From: Capniomyces stellatus
Lineage: Eukaryota > Kickxellomycota > Harpellomycetes > Harpellales > Legeriomycetaceae
Assembly (NCBI GenBank): GCA_001661515.1
Contig: LUVW01000013.1
Location: 404,973 to 468,972 of the forward strand
Direction of reading: 5' to 3'
Length of the DNA: 64,000 nt
The notes below the pieces were generated by a model. It was given only the letters and a program-made list of their open reading frames with translations, did no database searches and had not been told where the DNA came from. Positions within the stretch are counted from its first letter, which is position 1; every line of letters starts with the position of its first letter. Shown piece by piece: positions 10,964 through 22,277 of the stretch. The position numbers were made by a program, and so were the translations under genes.

Positions 10964-11420
10964 AATGTGTAGACCGTACGCTTATAATTTTGTGTTATAA
11001 ATTAAAACTGGGGGCGCCTAACTATTTCCAGCTACCTGATGTTAATAAAAATATATTTAGACGGCCACCAGTTGGTATATGACACAGGACTGTTCAAACA
11101 TTCTATTTCTAGTTAATTTTCCGTCTAATTAGGCTCATTGGAATGATTTTGATTTCATATATTGGTGTGTGCTTTACGAGTTTTTTTTTAATCTAAAACG
11201 ATATTGTTGACATACCAACACATATACCCCCAACGTCAGCCAATATTACTTTACGTATAACACTCGCGCCATTCTTTATTCAAACATATGGTTTAAATAT
11301 ACTATATACAGCCTTTCATATACCTTTCGGTTTTAGTGAAGAGAACATGTTATTCTGTGCACAAAACATAATTTATAGTTGATTAGACACCCTGATTGCT
11401 AACTATGATTTATTATTCTG

Positions 11421-11461
11421 CCCCCCCCCCCCCCCCCCCCTNNNNNCCCCCCCCCCCCCCC
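11421..11461. other. Poly-C run interrupted by a 5-N gap
   Basis: Twenty C residues, a T, five N (11442-11446) and about fifteen more C form a homopolymer that the assembly could not resolve. The true length is unknown. Confidence 0.95.
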
Positions 11462-12507
11462 AACCATTATCTTATTAGTCTGGAATAGATATGAGTCATA
11501 AAAAAGACAGTTACAAGTGTCAAGTCCATAGATCTATAATCGCTTTGTATGCGTGGCAGTATTAAAGTCATTGGAAAATAGTTGGAGTATGTCTTGGTGA
11601 TTCAAACTCTGCAAAATAATTCCAACATTTGATCAGTAAATAAATATGGAAATACGAATAAAGATAAAAGTAAATCAAAAGTGTGAACGTAAATACAAAG
11701 AAAATGAGATGAAAGGATATAACTGGAATATTAGCATGTTGGAAAATTTAGGGAAAGTCCAATATAAGCACACGTTGGTCTTACTGAATGGACATTCCAT
11801 TTTAGCTGAGATTTAGATTTTTGTGCATACCAAGTCATGTTACTTTGAACGTTGGTTTCAAAATGTCTAGATGTCAGAATGGGCTTTAAACTTGAATGAA
11901 GGCCGCTGTAATCTAAATTCCGACAATAAATTGCGCAATCTAGAATACATCTGTGAGTACATGGTGACATATGGTAACTAGAGATTGGTGTCATCCGTGA
12001 TGGTTTTTATTAGCTGATTTAGCGTCACAATCAGCTTCCTATTCCCAAAGTTGAATGGTGGAAAAAATATTGGAAAGAATAGTAAAAAATAGAGAACCCC
12101 ATCAAGACAAGAACTGTCCAAACATTCAAGGGAAAATAATAATATAAAGTGAATATATTTGAGCGAACTCAGCTTCAATAAGCATTTAGTTACTGTCCTG
12201 ATATATATTTTTAAAGCACAGTGACGTTTTGTTCAAATTCCGAGTAATTTAACAAGGTATATTTACGTTAATCTATAGCGTTGTGATTCAAAGAGTTTTT
12301 ATATTCAATTAACGCATAGATAGCGTTTTACAAGCAATTTTTTTTTCAAAAAAAACTGTTTGGAATCTTTAAAAATTAGAGTAAAAGTGATGATGGCATT
12401 CTGTGTAACAACGTTAGCTAAAAGATGTATTAAATACTTGGTGTTAAAATGCCCTTTTATTTAATCTTGAAACGTCAGCTTTTGTTTTTTTATTTTTTTA
12501 TTTATCT

Positions 12508-12552
12508 ATTTACGTGGTTTATTGGCAACATAATCAACACAACAAAACATAC
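12508..12552 (+). repeat. Dispersed short repeat, copy B
   Basis: ATTTACGTGGTTTATTGGCA followed by ACATAATCAACACAACAAAACATA. It matches copy A over most of its length and copy C in the ATTTACGTGGTTTATTGG part. Confidence 0.5.
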
Positions 12553-12770
12553 AGTATTAAACAATAATATGAAAAATACTATAAAATAACTGCTATTTTG
12601 GTATGATAAAAGACTATATTAGCCAATACTCCTTCGATCAATTAGATCGTCAGTACCTGATGGACATTGGGCTCAGGGAGATTGATGTTACTTTAAGTTT
12701 GAACAGGATCAAGCTGTAGTGTAGTTTTTATTATATTATATTCAACTCAATTCAATTATATTATACTTAT

Positions 12771-12811
12771 TTTATTTACGTGGTTTATTGGTAACAGAAT
12801 CCACACAATTG
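12771..12811 (+). repeat. Dispersed short repeat, copy C
   Basis: TTTATTTACGTGGTTTATTG followed by GTAACAGAATCCACACAATT. It has the same orientation as copy B, starting 263 bp further on. I see no longer flanking similarity between them. Confidence 0.5.
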
Positions 12812-13517
12812 CAAAGTAGTTATGCGGAAAAGGACAGTTGGTGACTGTTGTTTGACAAGTCAACCAAGCTGATTTTAGCTGGGTTAGCTGGAAACTTCCG
12901 TTTACTCCTCAGAACCATCTCACCTTCGGGTTTCTACACTTTAAATATCTATAGCTGAGAAGTCTAAAACAGTGCCTACTTGGTAATGGGTATTCTCGCT
13001 ATAAATATATCTGGTCAGAAATTGTTGTGATTGGTAATGGGGATGAGACTGGCTTTGCTAATATTACAGTTGTTTATTCTAAAAAAAAGATCCAAAAAAT
13101 TACATTTGAAAATAGGAATATATAAGAAGTAGGCGCTAATATAGTTAACAATACAAGAACACATTTGATAATAAAAGGGCGTGTCTATAGACAGAAGGGG
13201 AGAAGTAAAGTACAAAGAAGGCGAGTGGCTGTGGCTATGGGTAAGCACAAGAAGAACAGGTGCATTTATCGACTTGGTATGTGGCATGATATGGTTCTAA
13301 ATGGCGGAGAATTTTAAACAATGTTCTCCGAGTAGCTTATTTGGTTTTCTGACATAGTCTGCTCGGCGAAAAATATACTTGGGCTATATTGTGCGGTCCT
13401 AATTGAACTTGTTCAAAAGCAGAGTTGGCTCAAACACTTGGAATAGCTGTGCAGCCAAGCGCCCTAGACTTTAGGCTGATTTAGGGATATTTACCTGGCT
13501 ACTAATGTTGTATATAT

Positions 13518-13838
13518 CTATTGTTGCTTTTGCAGTATGAACGCGTTGAAGTGTTGGAAAGGCTGTGAGTAAGGCGGTGTATGACAAGGTAACCTTGGCG
13601 ACAATATTATTGGCGAAAACCTGTAAATATCTAACGATCCTAGCGACCTAGTTAGCTTGTTGTCTATATCCGCACAGTTTTTACTATTCAAACTCGTGTT
13701 ATCCAGTTTGACTCCAAAAGCTTCAAAGCCGTCATTGTTGTCTATGCCATCCAAAGATTTACAATTCTCGCTGCAGTACAAAGCCGAGTCGGAGTGGTAG
13801 ATATGTTTGCCACAAAAAAAACACCAGTTTGTATCCAT
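13518..13838 (-). CDS. Ecl1-like life-span regulatory zinc-finger protein
   Basis: Single-exon gene of 106 aa. The N-terminus MDTNWCFFCGKHIYHSDSAL continues YCSENCKSLDG, giving the C-x2-C...C-x3-C cluster that marks the small fungal Ecl1 family. In fission yeast these proteins extend chronological life span and respond to nutrient or metal starvation. The rest is Ser/Asn-rich, with a SPRLPCHTPP segment near residue 80. The ATG has a clean AT-rich leader. The zinc-finger pattern is short and the downstream part is not conserved in my memory of the family, so the call is moderate. Confidence 0.55.
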   Translation of the reverse strand: MDTNWCFFCGKHIYHSDSALYCSENCKSLDGIDNNDGFEAFGVKLDNTSLNSKNCADIDNKLTRSLGSLDIYRFSPIILSPRLPCHTPPYSQPFQHFNAFILQKQQ

Positions 13839-16800
13839 TTTGAGTGTATAAGAGTATATATATATTTATGTAAGTGTGTGGTTGTGATTTTGGTTATTCG
13901 ATAACTAAAGTAAGGTGAGCTGTCCTTTATTACGACTGAATTGTCCTATAAAACTAGTTGTTTCAAAAGTAAGTTGATATCGCTTTAATTATTAAAAAAA
14001 ACATTCGAGAGTTTTAATATACTGAGCACAAAACCCGAAGTGCGCCGTAAGGCTGTATTTATACAAATTTTGACTTTGCTTTTCTAATATGCTCTAAATA
14101 AATGTTTTCGTATTAATCAAACTCTTTGATATCGTTGCAGAGTAGTGAGTGATTTGGTGGATTTTATTTGAGCCAATACCTTTCAGCAACAGCAATTACA
14201 ATTAGCAACATTCGGATGAACTTTATTTCTGCTTCTGTTTTCTAAATTGATACTTTTTTCTTTTTTTTCTTTTTCTTTCCTTTTTTTTTCTTTCTGGCGC
14301 TTAAATCTCTTGGTCTGAATCAAATGATTCATAAGCAGAATGGTACTACGCTCTGCAGACAATTGTTTAAATAATCAGAGTGTTAATTTAATTATTTTTT
14401 AGCAAAGTAGCTACAGATTCTGACATTTTAGATTAATAATGTTTGCAATGCTTTTTTATGGAGATCTTTAAACCATAAGATTAGTCGATTATTTGGATGA
14501 ATTGGTGTGAACTGATTTATTGCAACGTTAATTTATTTCCATGTTTTACTATTTCGTCATAATACGTACAATTAAACAATCCATGAGATTACAAATCAGC
14601 GGATATTATCTAAATTATATTGGATTTGTTAGACTAAACTTAAAAAGCTTAATGACCAACCTTCACTATTATTGCTTCGTCAAAAAGCACAAGTGCATAA
14701 AGGCCATTCAGGTAATAATAACAACACACGTGAGTTTCCTGATGAGTGTTTAGGCAAGGAGCAATAAAGCTGTGTTATACTCCGCGGTCTCTTCTTTTTT
14801 GAAACCAATGACACAAATTAAAATAAGGTCTGCCTGACACCCTCGATAATACAAATAGAAGTGCAAATAAAAGTCTGTATTGTCCTCCTAGGACATCTAG
14901 TGCAGCATATATAACTCCAGGCTGGTAGAAGAAAAAATAAATAGACTTCAATAAAAATATTAATTTATAAAAATTAATAAACTAATAAACTAACTAAAAA
15001 ACATTTCAATAAAAAAAAATAAAAAACTAAAAAACTAAAAAAAGCCCATTCCAAATCTAGGGTATAGTCTTTGAACGTTTAATAACGCATGGCAACAGTT
15101 AAAGAGAAGCATATATGCCTTTATGTGTTGTTCAATGTATTCACAGCTTGCATTATCCTAAAGAAAGAAAGAATATACTGGTTTGCGAACGGCTTTTTAG
15201 TTGGTATATTGTAAATATAAGCCTTATTGGTTTTGGATTTTACGCTCAATGGTCTTTGGGAAAATATAAATGGCTTGATAGATTGGATTAAACATAATAA
15301 CCGTTTACCAAACGCTTTTTTCTTCAGCAAGAAATCTTAGCAACTAGCACTTACAAAACGGCAACTTTAGTATACATCGTCTGTTTCCATCGTTTTATTG
15401 TCAATAAACCACATCTGTTATAATTCCTAATTACGTTCATTTAAATTAGCTGCCAATCTATCTACTTATATTTTTCCATCTGCCTATTTTTTATTACAGG
15501 CCATTTGAGTTGACATAGTCGTTCTATGTTACCTGGTAAACTAGCCTTGTCAGTTGTTCTCCAAAACTGCTAGGCAGCTGCAACCTAATAACTTAATGTT
15601 ATTATAACCGAAAATAAAAAGCAAAAGTACGGCGATATAATGATCCATTTAGGCTATATTGGAAATAACCGACTCGAAATCCATACTTTTGAAAAATTCT
15701 AATAAGGACTTGTGTTGAAGATCCATTGCAAATCCTTTTTGAAACCACCTGCTTTGCTTTTTACTTTAACTTTACACACAACATTTTCTCCTAAATTTGG
15801 CTATTGGGGAGGAGGGGGGAAGTTGTAATCTATTAAACGACTTTATTCGAGTCACCCTATTTCCCTATATTTATCTTTATTATTTATAACTCTGAACCAC
15901 CAGTCGGTTTAAGCCATTGGTCTCTTTCAAGATTGGAATATGTTTCATATCTGTTTAAAAATCTAGTCCTTGGTAACTACTGACCTGCATCTTTCTACTT
16001 TTTATTGCAAAACTCACTCTGTATATTTGAAACCGTCCGTTAAATACTTTAATCAAGCTTTCTAGTGGTCCGCAACACCAAAAACTTTATCCATCTACAC
16101 TACCAGCAATCGATATTGTTGGGCAATGTCAGCAAATGTATAATACTACACAGCTGATAGCTTGTTCATATTCATAATGGTGGGCTAATAATCCTTGTAT
16201 ATTTACCCATAACAGAAAAAAATTATAATTAAAAAGGCAAAAAAAGCCCGGATATAACACAATTCGTTTGGGTAAATTGGAATTGAGTGTCGACTTGTTC
16301 TCAAAAAATCAACACAATTATAGTCACGAGCTTTTATTTATTTTTTTGTTATGCGTTGTTTTTTTAGTATACGCCGTTTTTTGCTTTAAAACAAATTCAC
16401 GATTGGGCCAGCTACCAGAAACACATCATTTTGCTCTATGCTTTTGCTTTCCCCAACATGTGGCGCCTTCCATTTACGCAAACCGATTTTGCTCTTTAAA
16501 CTAACCACTGCTGAGATTACATGCAAATACGCTACAGCCAAAAAAAACCTACGAGTCTAACTCGTTTATTCGGATATTCACCACAAATTACTTTCATAGT
16601 ATCTCATCATGTGCCGATTTTAAACCCGCTTCACCTGGTGCTTGATTTTGATTGTGGGCCTGGATTTATACAGCAATCGATTGATTCATACAACTAGACC
16701 GTACTAATGATATGTATGATTGATGTGTGTGTGGTCACACAGCGTCTAGTCATAAACAACCTATCGCTAAACAAACAAACAAACAAACAAACAAACAGTC

Positions 16801-17525
16801 ACTCTGTCCTTGATGTTGAAGCGAACTTTTTTTTATAAAAAAAAAAGTTGGAATTTACATTCCGAGAATTTAAAATACAACCCATTTTTTCCATGAGCAA
16901 AATATTTTTATTTAATTATAAGCCACGAGAGGGTTATAAGCACATGAATTTTTAAATACCGTGCTGGTGATGCAAATCGATATTTACTGCGTCAACCAGC
17001 TTCTTCATATGACCAAAGAATAGGTGCGTTGCAACATTATGTTTTCCATTGTTGGTGTTGTTATGACACAGCATGCTAAAGCAATGGATTTTATTGTTTT
17101 TGCTGTGTCGTATTAAGAATATAGATATTTGGCACAAAAGGTTTGAACCAACTCACCAAATCTACATTTGAACCTAATATCAGTCATCAATACTCGGCAA
17201 AAAAAACCCCATTTGTTCCGTTTACAGATCGCCAGATCACAGCTATGGAAGTCTAAAAAACAAGGCGTCGAGATTGGCCATTTGAGCAATAACCCTAAGA
17301 GTGTATAGCACTCAAAGGGATCAGCACTTATAAAGTCTAAAATACCGTATACTGACGGCTATGTTGTAGCCAGAGTTTAATGGGGCGGTGCATCAACCAA
17401 GCAGCCAAGATAAAGTTTTAGTTTAATAAATTTGATTATACTGAACAAACAAAGTAGTTGATTGTTAAAAGGTGTCTAGTGATATTTAAAACGTGATTGG
17501 AATAATAGCAACAACAAAAAAAAGA
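13839..17525. other. Gene-poor region, 3.7 kb
   Basis: Only short chance frames are present, such as 15121-15330 (-), 16268-16504 (+) and 16952-17137 (-), none with a recognisable domain. The sequence is AT-rich, with long A/T runs and an AAAC microsatellite at 16769-16798. No RNA gene was recognised. Confidence 0.4.
16769..16798. repeat. (AAAC)n microsatellite
   Basis: About seven uninterrupted copies of the tetranucleotide AAAC in intergenic DNA. Confidence 0.95.
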
Positions 17526-18582
17526 TCAATTAAGAAGGTCAAAATCGTCGAGCTAAAAAAAAGTAGTATGCATAGATATGTTTTAGTCATGACATTTATA
17601 TAATTATAGCCTCTGTAAATCCATATCAATGTTGTAAATGGTTTTTTTTTAAATTTTTTTTTTGAAAGGTTGACGATATGCGTTGAGTTGTACTGTACCT
17701 TGTCGTTGTATTTAAGAATTTTCATCTTGATCTTGGAGTTATCAACCCAAGTAACAAAATCTTCCATATTTCTATAACCACATTTATTTTATTATTAACT
17801 TAATGTTTGCCTTTAAATCTTGAGTTTAATCACTTAAGCCGCCTCTACGTTTTTTTTTAAACTTTTCATTTGAAAAAAATAGACATAAATTAGTTTAAGG
17901 GTTTACCTTGTAACCAAAAAAGCAGGGTCTGTCACGGTTTCTGGGCCAACACGAACATCTAAAAGTGGATTATAACAGATTTTTATAACACTCAACATTT
18001 GGTAAATAGGCCATCGGTTGTATATTTTGTGAATAGGATTTAGGTACATAATATATACTAAAGCGAAGTTAAACGGATTAATAAAATCCAAGTGCTTACG
18101 TCCTTGCTTGACAAACTTGACTGCTTCAGGTACATTCTCAACCATTTTAAGCCTGCACATAATTATAGGCAGTCTCCGTCTACAAAGCGCAGACACGGTT
18201 ATCTTTTCCATTTGTGAAAACACCTTCTTTCCGTTAATAAAACCCATGTTATAAAGCTTTTCGAGGATTTCATCCTCTTTGTTAACTCTGAACTGGTTTT
18301 GGGGATCGAGCAATTTCAGTTTATGCGCTAAATGTTGGATTTCGCCAACCAATTTATTATATCTATTCCAGAAAGTAATATGGTGTTAACAGCTGGATAC
18401 AACATATGGTATGATATACAAAAAAAAAACCAAAGCCGTGCTTACTTTATGTACTCCTCACGCTTGTCGAGCTGATATCTCCTCATTACTTCGATTTCGC
18501 GAACATTGTTTTCGTTCTTCCATTCCAGAAAATCAACCTTTCTCAAGAGTTTTTTCTCGTGATGCTTTAGGCTTCGGACCAT
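17526..18582 (-). CDS. IMP3: U3 snoRNP protein IMP3
   Basis: IMP3 is a component of the U3 snoRNP/SSU processome needed for 18S rRNA maturation; it has an S4-type RNA-binding domain. Five exons in transcript order: 18582-18446, 18362-18100, 17958-17907, 17771-17699 and 17552-17526. They join in phase to 183 aa, the same length as yeast Imp3. The product starts [21 protein letters not shown] (close to yeast MVRKLKHHEQKLLKKVDFLEW). It continues [38 protein letters not shown] and [19 protein letters not shown]. The last exon encodes only LDDFDLLN before the stop, matching yeast IDDFDFS. Introns of 83-146 nt carry GTAAGC, GTAAAC or GTACAG donors. Reading through the donors gives false C-termini, which is how this gene could be mis-annotated. 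Confidence 0.96.
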
Positions 18583-18790
18583 TTTGATATACGTTGATAC
18601 TTTTTAAGGATTATAGGTATTATTGAATGAATTTACACGCTCTAATTCAAACCTAAAATGTGTTTTTTTTTCAAGCTTGTTTGTAGTTGAATTGAGATTG
18701 TTCAGACTTTTTATAAATAAAAAAAATCAATTTAAATAATAAATTGTAAAAAAATCGATCTATTTGCTGGTAAAAATTTTTTTCATTACT

Positions 18791-18994
18791 TTAATCCCAT
18801 AAATTCAGGATATTGAGTCCAAGACCAAAGAAATCAAACGAAAAGCGACAACAGTTTGCCAAATCATAGTAGCTCAATTCTGCCAAACTCTTGCTTTTTG
18901 TTTGTACGCACATTTTTTTAATAAAAGTTAACAGGAGTTCACGGGAGAACTTGTGGGAATCAAAAGAGCTATAACAGTTGCCAAAAATACTCAT
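18791..18994 (-). CDS. Small ORF, 67 aa, unknown
   Basis: An ATG-initiated frame between IMP3 and the divergent SPF45-like gene (start 205 bp away). It begins MSIFGNCYSSFDSHKFSREL and has a helical stretch LLLTFIKKMCVQTKSKSLAEL, then SYYDLANCCRFSFDFF and a hydrophobic end. The helix followed by L-x-Y-x-DLA recalls the end of small histone-fold proteins, but most of such a fold would be missing. I do not name it. It may be one exon of a longer gene. Confidence 0.35.
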   Translation of the reverse strand: MSIFGNCYSSFDSHKFSRELLLTFIKKMCVQTKSKSLAELSYYDLANCCRFSFDFFGLGLNILNLWD

Positions 18995-19198
18995 GAACTA
19001 AAACCACAAAAATAACAACCAACAAGCGAAAATAAACACTAGTTAAATGAGCGGAATATACAAAAAAATCGGCTTTTTTATTTAAAAGAATCGCATTACT
19101 ATTTTATTTTTAGCTAGCTTAAAAATAAGCATACTACTTTATTTTTTTGTGGTGTCAATATATATATACTATCTTTATCAGCGCCTGAACAACAAACG

Positions 19199-21330
19199 AT
19201 GCCGCTTTTTGACGATCTTCCGCCACCAACTAAAAAGGAAGAAGGGACTAAAGATATTTTTGGAGATGGTAAGTGAAAACCAAAGCTTGAGACTCGGGGT
19301 TCAAAACTCACCAACACAGCATGTCTATAAACGATCAAGAATGACTTGTATTTTATTGGAACTTTAAGTGATAGTATCAAGTAGAGATTGGTGTAGCTAC
19401 TTGTAAAAAAAGTATACGAAATAAATATTACTGGCTAAATAGAGCCTTTGCTTGAGCAAATGTGTTTGTAAAAGATGTTTGTTAAACATGGAATTAAAAC
19501 AAATTATTAACTGTGGTAAATGTACTTGGATTTGCTTCACGATCACTTTACCCAAATCGAATAATTAAGATAGCGAGACCGAGGAAAACAAAGACATAGA
19601 CGATAGCAAGCATGTAAAGACATCAATTAAGCTACAGGGCAACAAGAACCCATCTTCCTGGGGAACACAGCTTTTCAAGCCGATTGTTCGAAAGCAAGTG
19701 AAGGCAAAAAAATTAGTTCTGTCGGGGTTTAAAAACACCTCAATTATAAAACAGAATCCATTTGAAACTGAGGAAGATGTTGAGGGAGATGCTGTTGGGG
19801 GTATTGAGGGATTAAAAAGTGTTGAAGGTGGTAATATTTTGAAGGGCTATAAAGAAGCGCACTGCATTGCGCGTGGGGAGACCGAACGTGGCTCTTTGAA
19901 AACAAGCGATACAAGTCGAGTGCTTGATAAGGACAAAGTTAGGAGGAATGACGCGAGGGAGCAAAGGCATGGAGTGAAAATGGCAACAGCAAGTGTATTA
20001 TCGGTTCCAACTGCATGGACTTCTAGAGATATCGACGTGGTTCCAGCAGAGGTAAAACCGAGGCAAGAGGTATCCAGTACCAGTGCTTTAAGTGGATCAA
20101 AAGCCACTGGGCTTAGCTTGTCAGAATATCTTCCGGTCACCAACCAAACCGGTAAAGCTCACCATGGCGGTCGAAGTAAAAATCAGCCCAACAAAAAATC
20201 TGGCTGGGATAAATCAGAGCATAACATAGGGTTTGAGGTAGGGGAGCTGTATAACGCATCAAGACCAAACATGTACCAACATTACAAAGCATGGGCTTTG
20301 GAGGAGAAGAAGCAAAGCATACTGTTATATCTTGAAAAGCGAAAACGAAACGAGGAAAAAACCAGACACAGAAAGGATTACACTGATTCAGGTACTAAAT
20401 CTGTTTGTTAAAAGTTCGATATAGCTAGCGACATATACAAATTATCTTAATAGCCCTGATTTTATTGAATTTTAAATAATAAGAACATAAGATGGTAAAT
20501 AATATCTTTACGAACCTATGTATACTAGATTCTACGGGCAGTGAAAGTAGTTCGAGAAGTTCAAGAGACTCGAAAAGCTCAAGAGGTTACAGGAGAGACT
20601 CTGGGCGCAGATCATATTCAAGCAAAAGGCGGAGAAGTAGCTCTGTGCCTAGCAGAAGCTCCAGCGTTAGTAACAGAGAATCTGGTTTCTACATTCCACA
20701 CTCAGAGCAGCACCAAGCCTCGGTTGGTGTAAATAGAGTAGATACTGAGGTGTTCAAGAGCGAGGCTTTAACTGCGGTTACAGGCGAGGATGCTTACCAG
20801 GCGCGACTAAGGCTTAGCCAGCCCCAAAACAGCCAGGTACAAGCTCCAGCTAGTCACCAAGGTAGCTCCAAGGATCCTGGTCAGCCTTCCCGCGTAATAC
20901 TGCTAAAAAACATGGTATGTACTTTTGTTTAGGTATATTTTGCCATATACTTGAGTTTTATCAGCTGAGTTGGATGTGGATGAAAGCCTATTTATTGCCC
21001 TTGTGTATTTTCTGCGTATTGAACAGCTAAACGGCTATGCTATTATGGTTAATCAAATAGGCATCTCCAGATGAAGTCGACGAGACATTAGAAAGCGAAA
21101 CAGCTATGGAATGCTCAAAGTTTGGCAAGGTGGTGAAATGCATTGTGTACGAGCAGAGGGGTGACTCGTATTCAAATGCCGACAAAGTCCGAATATTTAT
21201 TGAGTTTTCTAGCAAAGAATCTGCAGCGAAAGCTGTTTCTGACTTGGACGGAAGATACTTTGCCGGTAGAGCTATTACTGCCGAATACTACAACGAAACA
21301 CTATTTTCCCAACTAAAGCTGTCGAACTAG
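19199..21330 (+). CDS. SPF45/RBM17-like splicing factor with C-terminal UHM, no G-patch
   Basis: Probable spliceosomal alternative-splicing factor. Exons 19199-19268, 19570-20391, 20529-20914 and 21061-21330 join in phase to 515 aa. The N-terminus MPLFDDLPPPTKKEEG fits the conserved SPF45 start. SSWGTQLFKPIVRK follows, then an ASRPNMYQHYKAWALEEKKQ block, an Arg/Ser-rich segment (about residues 300-340) and TGEDAYQARLRLSQ. The last exon plus the end of exon 3 form a U2AF-homology motif: RVILLKNM, acidic helix DEVDETLESE, VRIFIEFSSKESAAKAV, and the R-x-F motif in DGRYFAGRAITAEYY. UHMs of this family bind ULM peptides in SF3B1, SF1 and U2AF65. I find no G-patch (GxxxxxGxGxxxG) anywhere in the product, although animal and plant orthologues have one. 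Intron 1 is unusually long here (301 nt). Confidence 0.85.
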
Positions 21331-21777
21331 CCCTTTTTTATACATTTTGTACATATATGCTGTTTTAAATGACCTGCACTCTCAAGGTTCGCCTTTTTTT
21401 TAAATATAAATACAATACAACCCAACTAGCTATAAGCTGCAAAACCCCCCCCCCCCCTCTTTTTTTTTTTCCTTCAATTTTTTTTTTATAAAGCTACCGC
21501 TTTGTTTTGTTATCTAGACAGTAATGTATGATGCAATAGGCAGTGGGGAGAGACCATTTACGGATATGTTTAGTTGCGTTTATTATATAAAGTTATGGTA
21601 CATACAGTGTTAGCCTCAACTGATGGATACAATTAATTATAAAATAAATGGATGCATAGCTGTTGTTTTAAAATATATTTATAAAATCTATGTGTTTGTA
21701 TTTGAAATGTTCGGCTATTTCGAAACGCTTTAACGCGGCTTGTCTGAGCTTGTCCAAAAGCTGCTCGGTGTTTTATT
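21331..21777. other. Intergenic region with homopolymer runs
   Basis: 3' flank of the SPF45-like gene. A C run followed by T runs lies around 21446-21490. No gene is seen. Confidence 0.5.
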
Positions 21778-21984
21778 TTACAGCTTTTTCTTGGGCTTTT
21801 TCTCACAATTGAGTCGGTAAAGCATCACTAGATACGTGACGCAGCCAAGCAAAATCGAAGCCAGTACCAGCATCATCATGATAAACTCCCCTAACCCGAG
21901 TGGTGTTCGTTCTTTATTGTAACTTTCAAAAAGCTGTGAGTTGGGGCTATACTCAAAAGCACTGTCCATTTTAAGATGATCCAT
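21778..21984 (-). CDS. Small single-pass membrane protein with C-terminal KKKL
   Basis: 68-aa frame. An N-terminal soluble part (MDHLKMDSAFEYSPNSQLFE) is followed by one membrane segment, GEFIMMMLVLASILLGCVTY LVMLY, then a short basic tail ending EKKPKKKL. Lysines at positions -3 and -4 fit the dilysine ER-retrieval signal if the tail is cytosolic. The clear soluble/TM/basic layout makes a real gene likely. The family is not recognised; subunits of ER complexes have this shape. Confidence 0.5.
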   Translation of the reverse strand: MDHLKMDSAFEYSPNSQLFESYNKERTPLGLGEFIMMMLVLASILLGCVTYLVMLYRLNCEKKPKKKL

Positions 21985-22094
21985 TGCGAGGCTGAGCGGT
22001 GTATTTATTACTTTGGAGTGATATGAGGTTGCTGGGCTGATCTATATAATCGATTTCTTTGCCATTAAAAAAGATTGCTAAACGAATAGAAGAA

Positions 22095-22277
22095 TTATTC
22101 CCAAGTTTTATAGAGGTCAAATGTTTGGCGTTTGAGTTTGGAGTAAACTAAATCGACGCACCGCATGGCTATATTTATGTTCTTTTTTTCTCTTGTGCTT
22201 TTTGCAATCCAGTTATTCAGTATAGTTTTTAGTTTATGTTTGTTATTATTTTGCTTTATACTATTCCAAATCGACAT
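22095..22277 (-). CDS. Small basic ORF, 60 aa, unknown
   Basis: ATG-initiated frame beginning MSIWNSIKQNNNKHKLKTIL and ending KLKRQTFDLYKTWE. It is Lys/Asn-rich, helical in character, and without a membrane segment. It lies 110 bp upstream of the 68-aa membrane protein on the same strand. Small mitochondrial assembly factors can look like this, but nothing specific is recognised, and chance occurrence is possible. Confidence 0.3.
   Translation of the reverse strand: MSIWNSIKQNNNKHKLKTILNNWIAKSTREKKNINIAMRCVDLVYSKLKRQTFDLYKTWE

Larger units (their letters stand above)
10964..13517. other. Intergenic region, 2.6 kb
   Basis: No convincing gene. Minus-strand frames at 11731-11994 and 11978-12178 have no recognisable domain and unremarkable composition. 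The region holds the sequencing gap at 11442-11446 and two copies of the dispersed repeat. Confidence 0.4.

Noticed and set aside
12508..12811. Possible LTR pair formed by repeat copies B and C
   Set aside because: The repeats are only about 40 bp, there is no TG...CA end or internal coding sequence, and a third copy occurs alone at 1746.
13015..13287. Minus-strand 90-codon ORF with HSHSHS
   Set aside because: No domain and mixed low complexity; it probably lies in the 3' flank of the Ecl1-like gene.
17486..17767. Hydrophobic C-terminal extension of IMP3
   Set aside because: It arises from reading through the GTACAG donor at 17698. The conserved Imp3 ending is recovered by splicing to 17552-17526.
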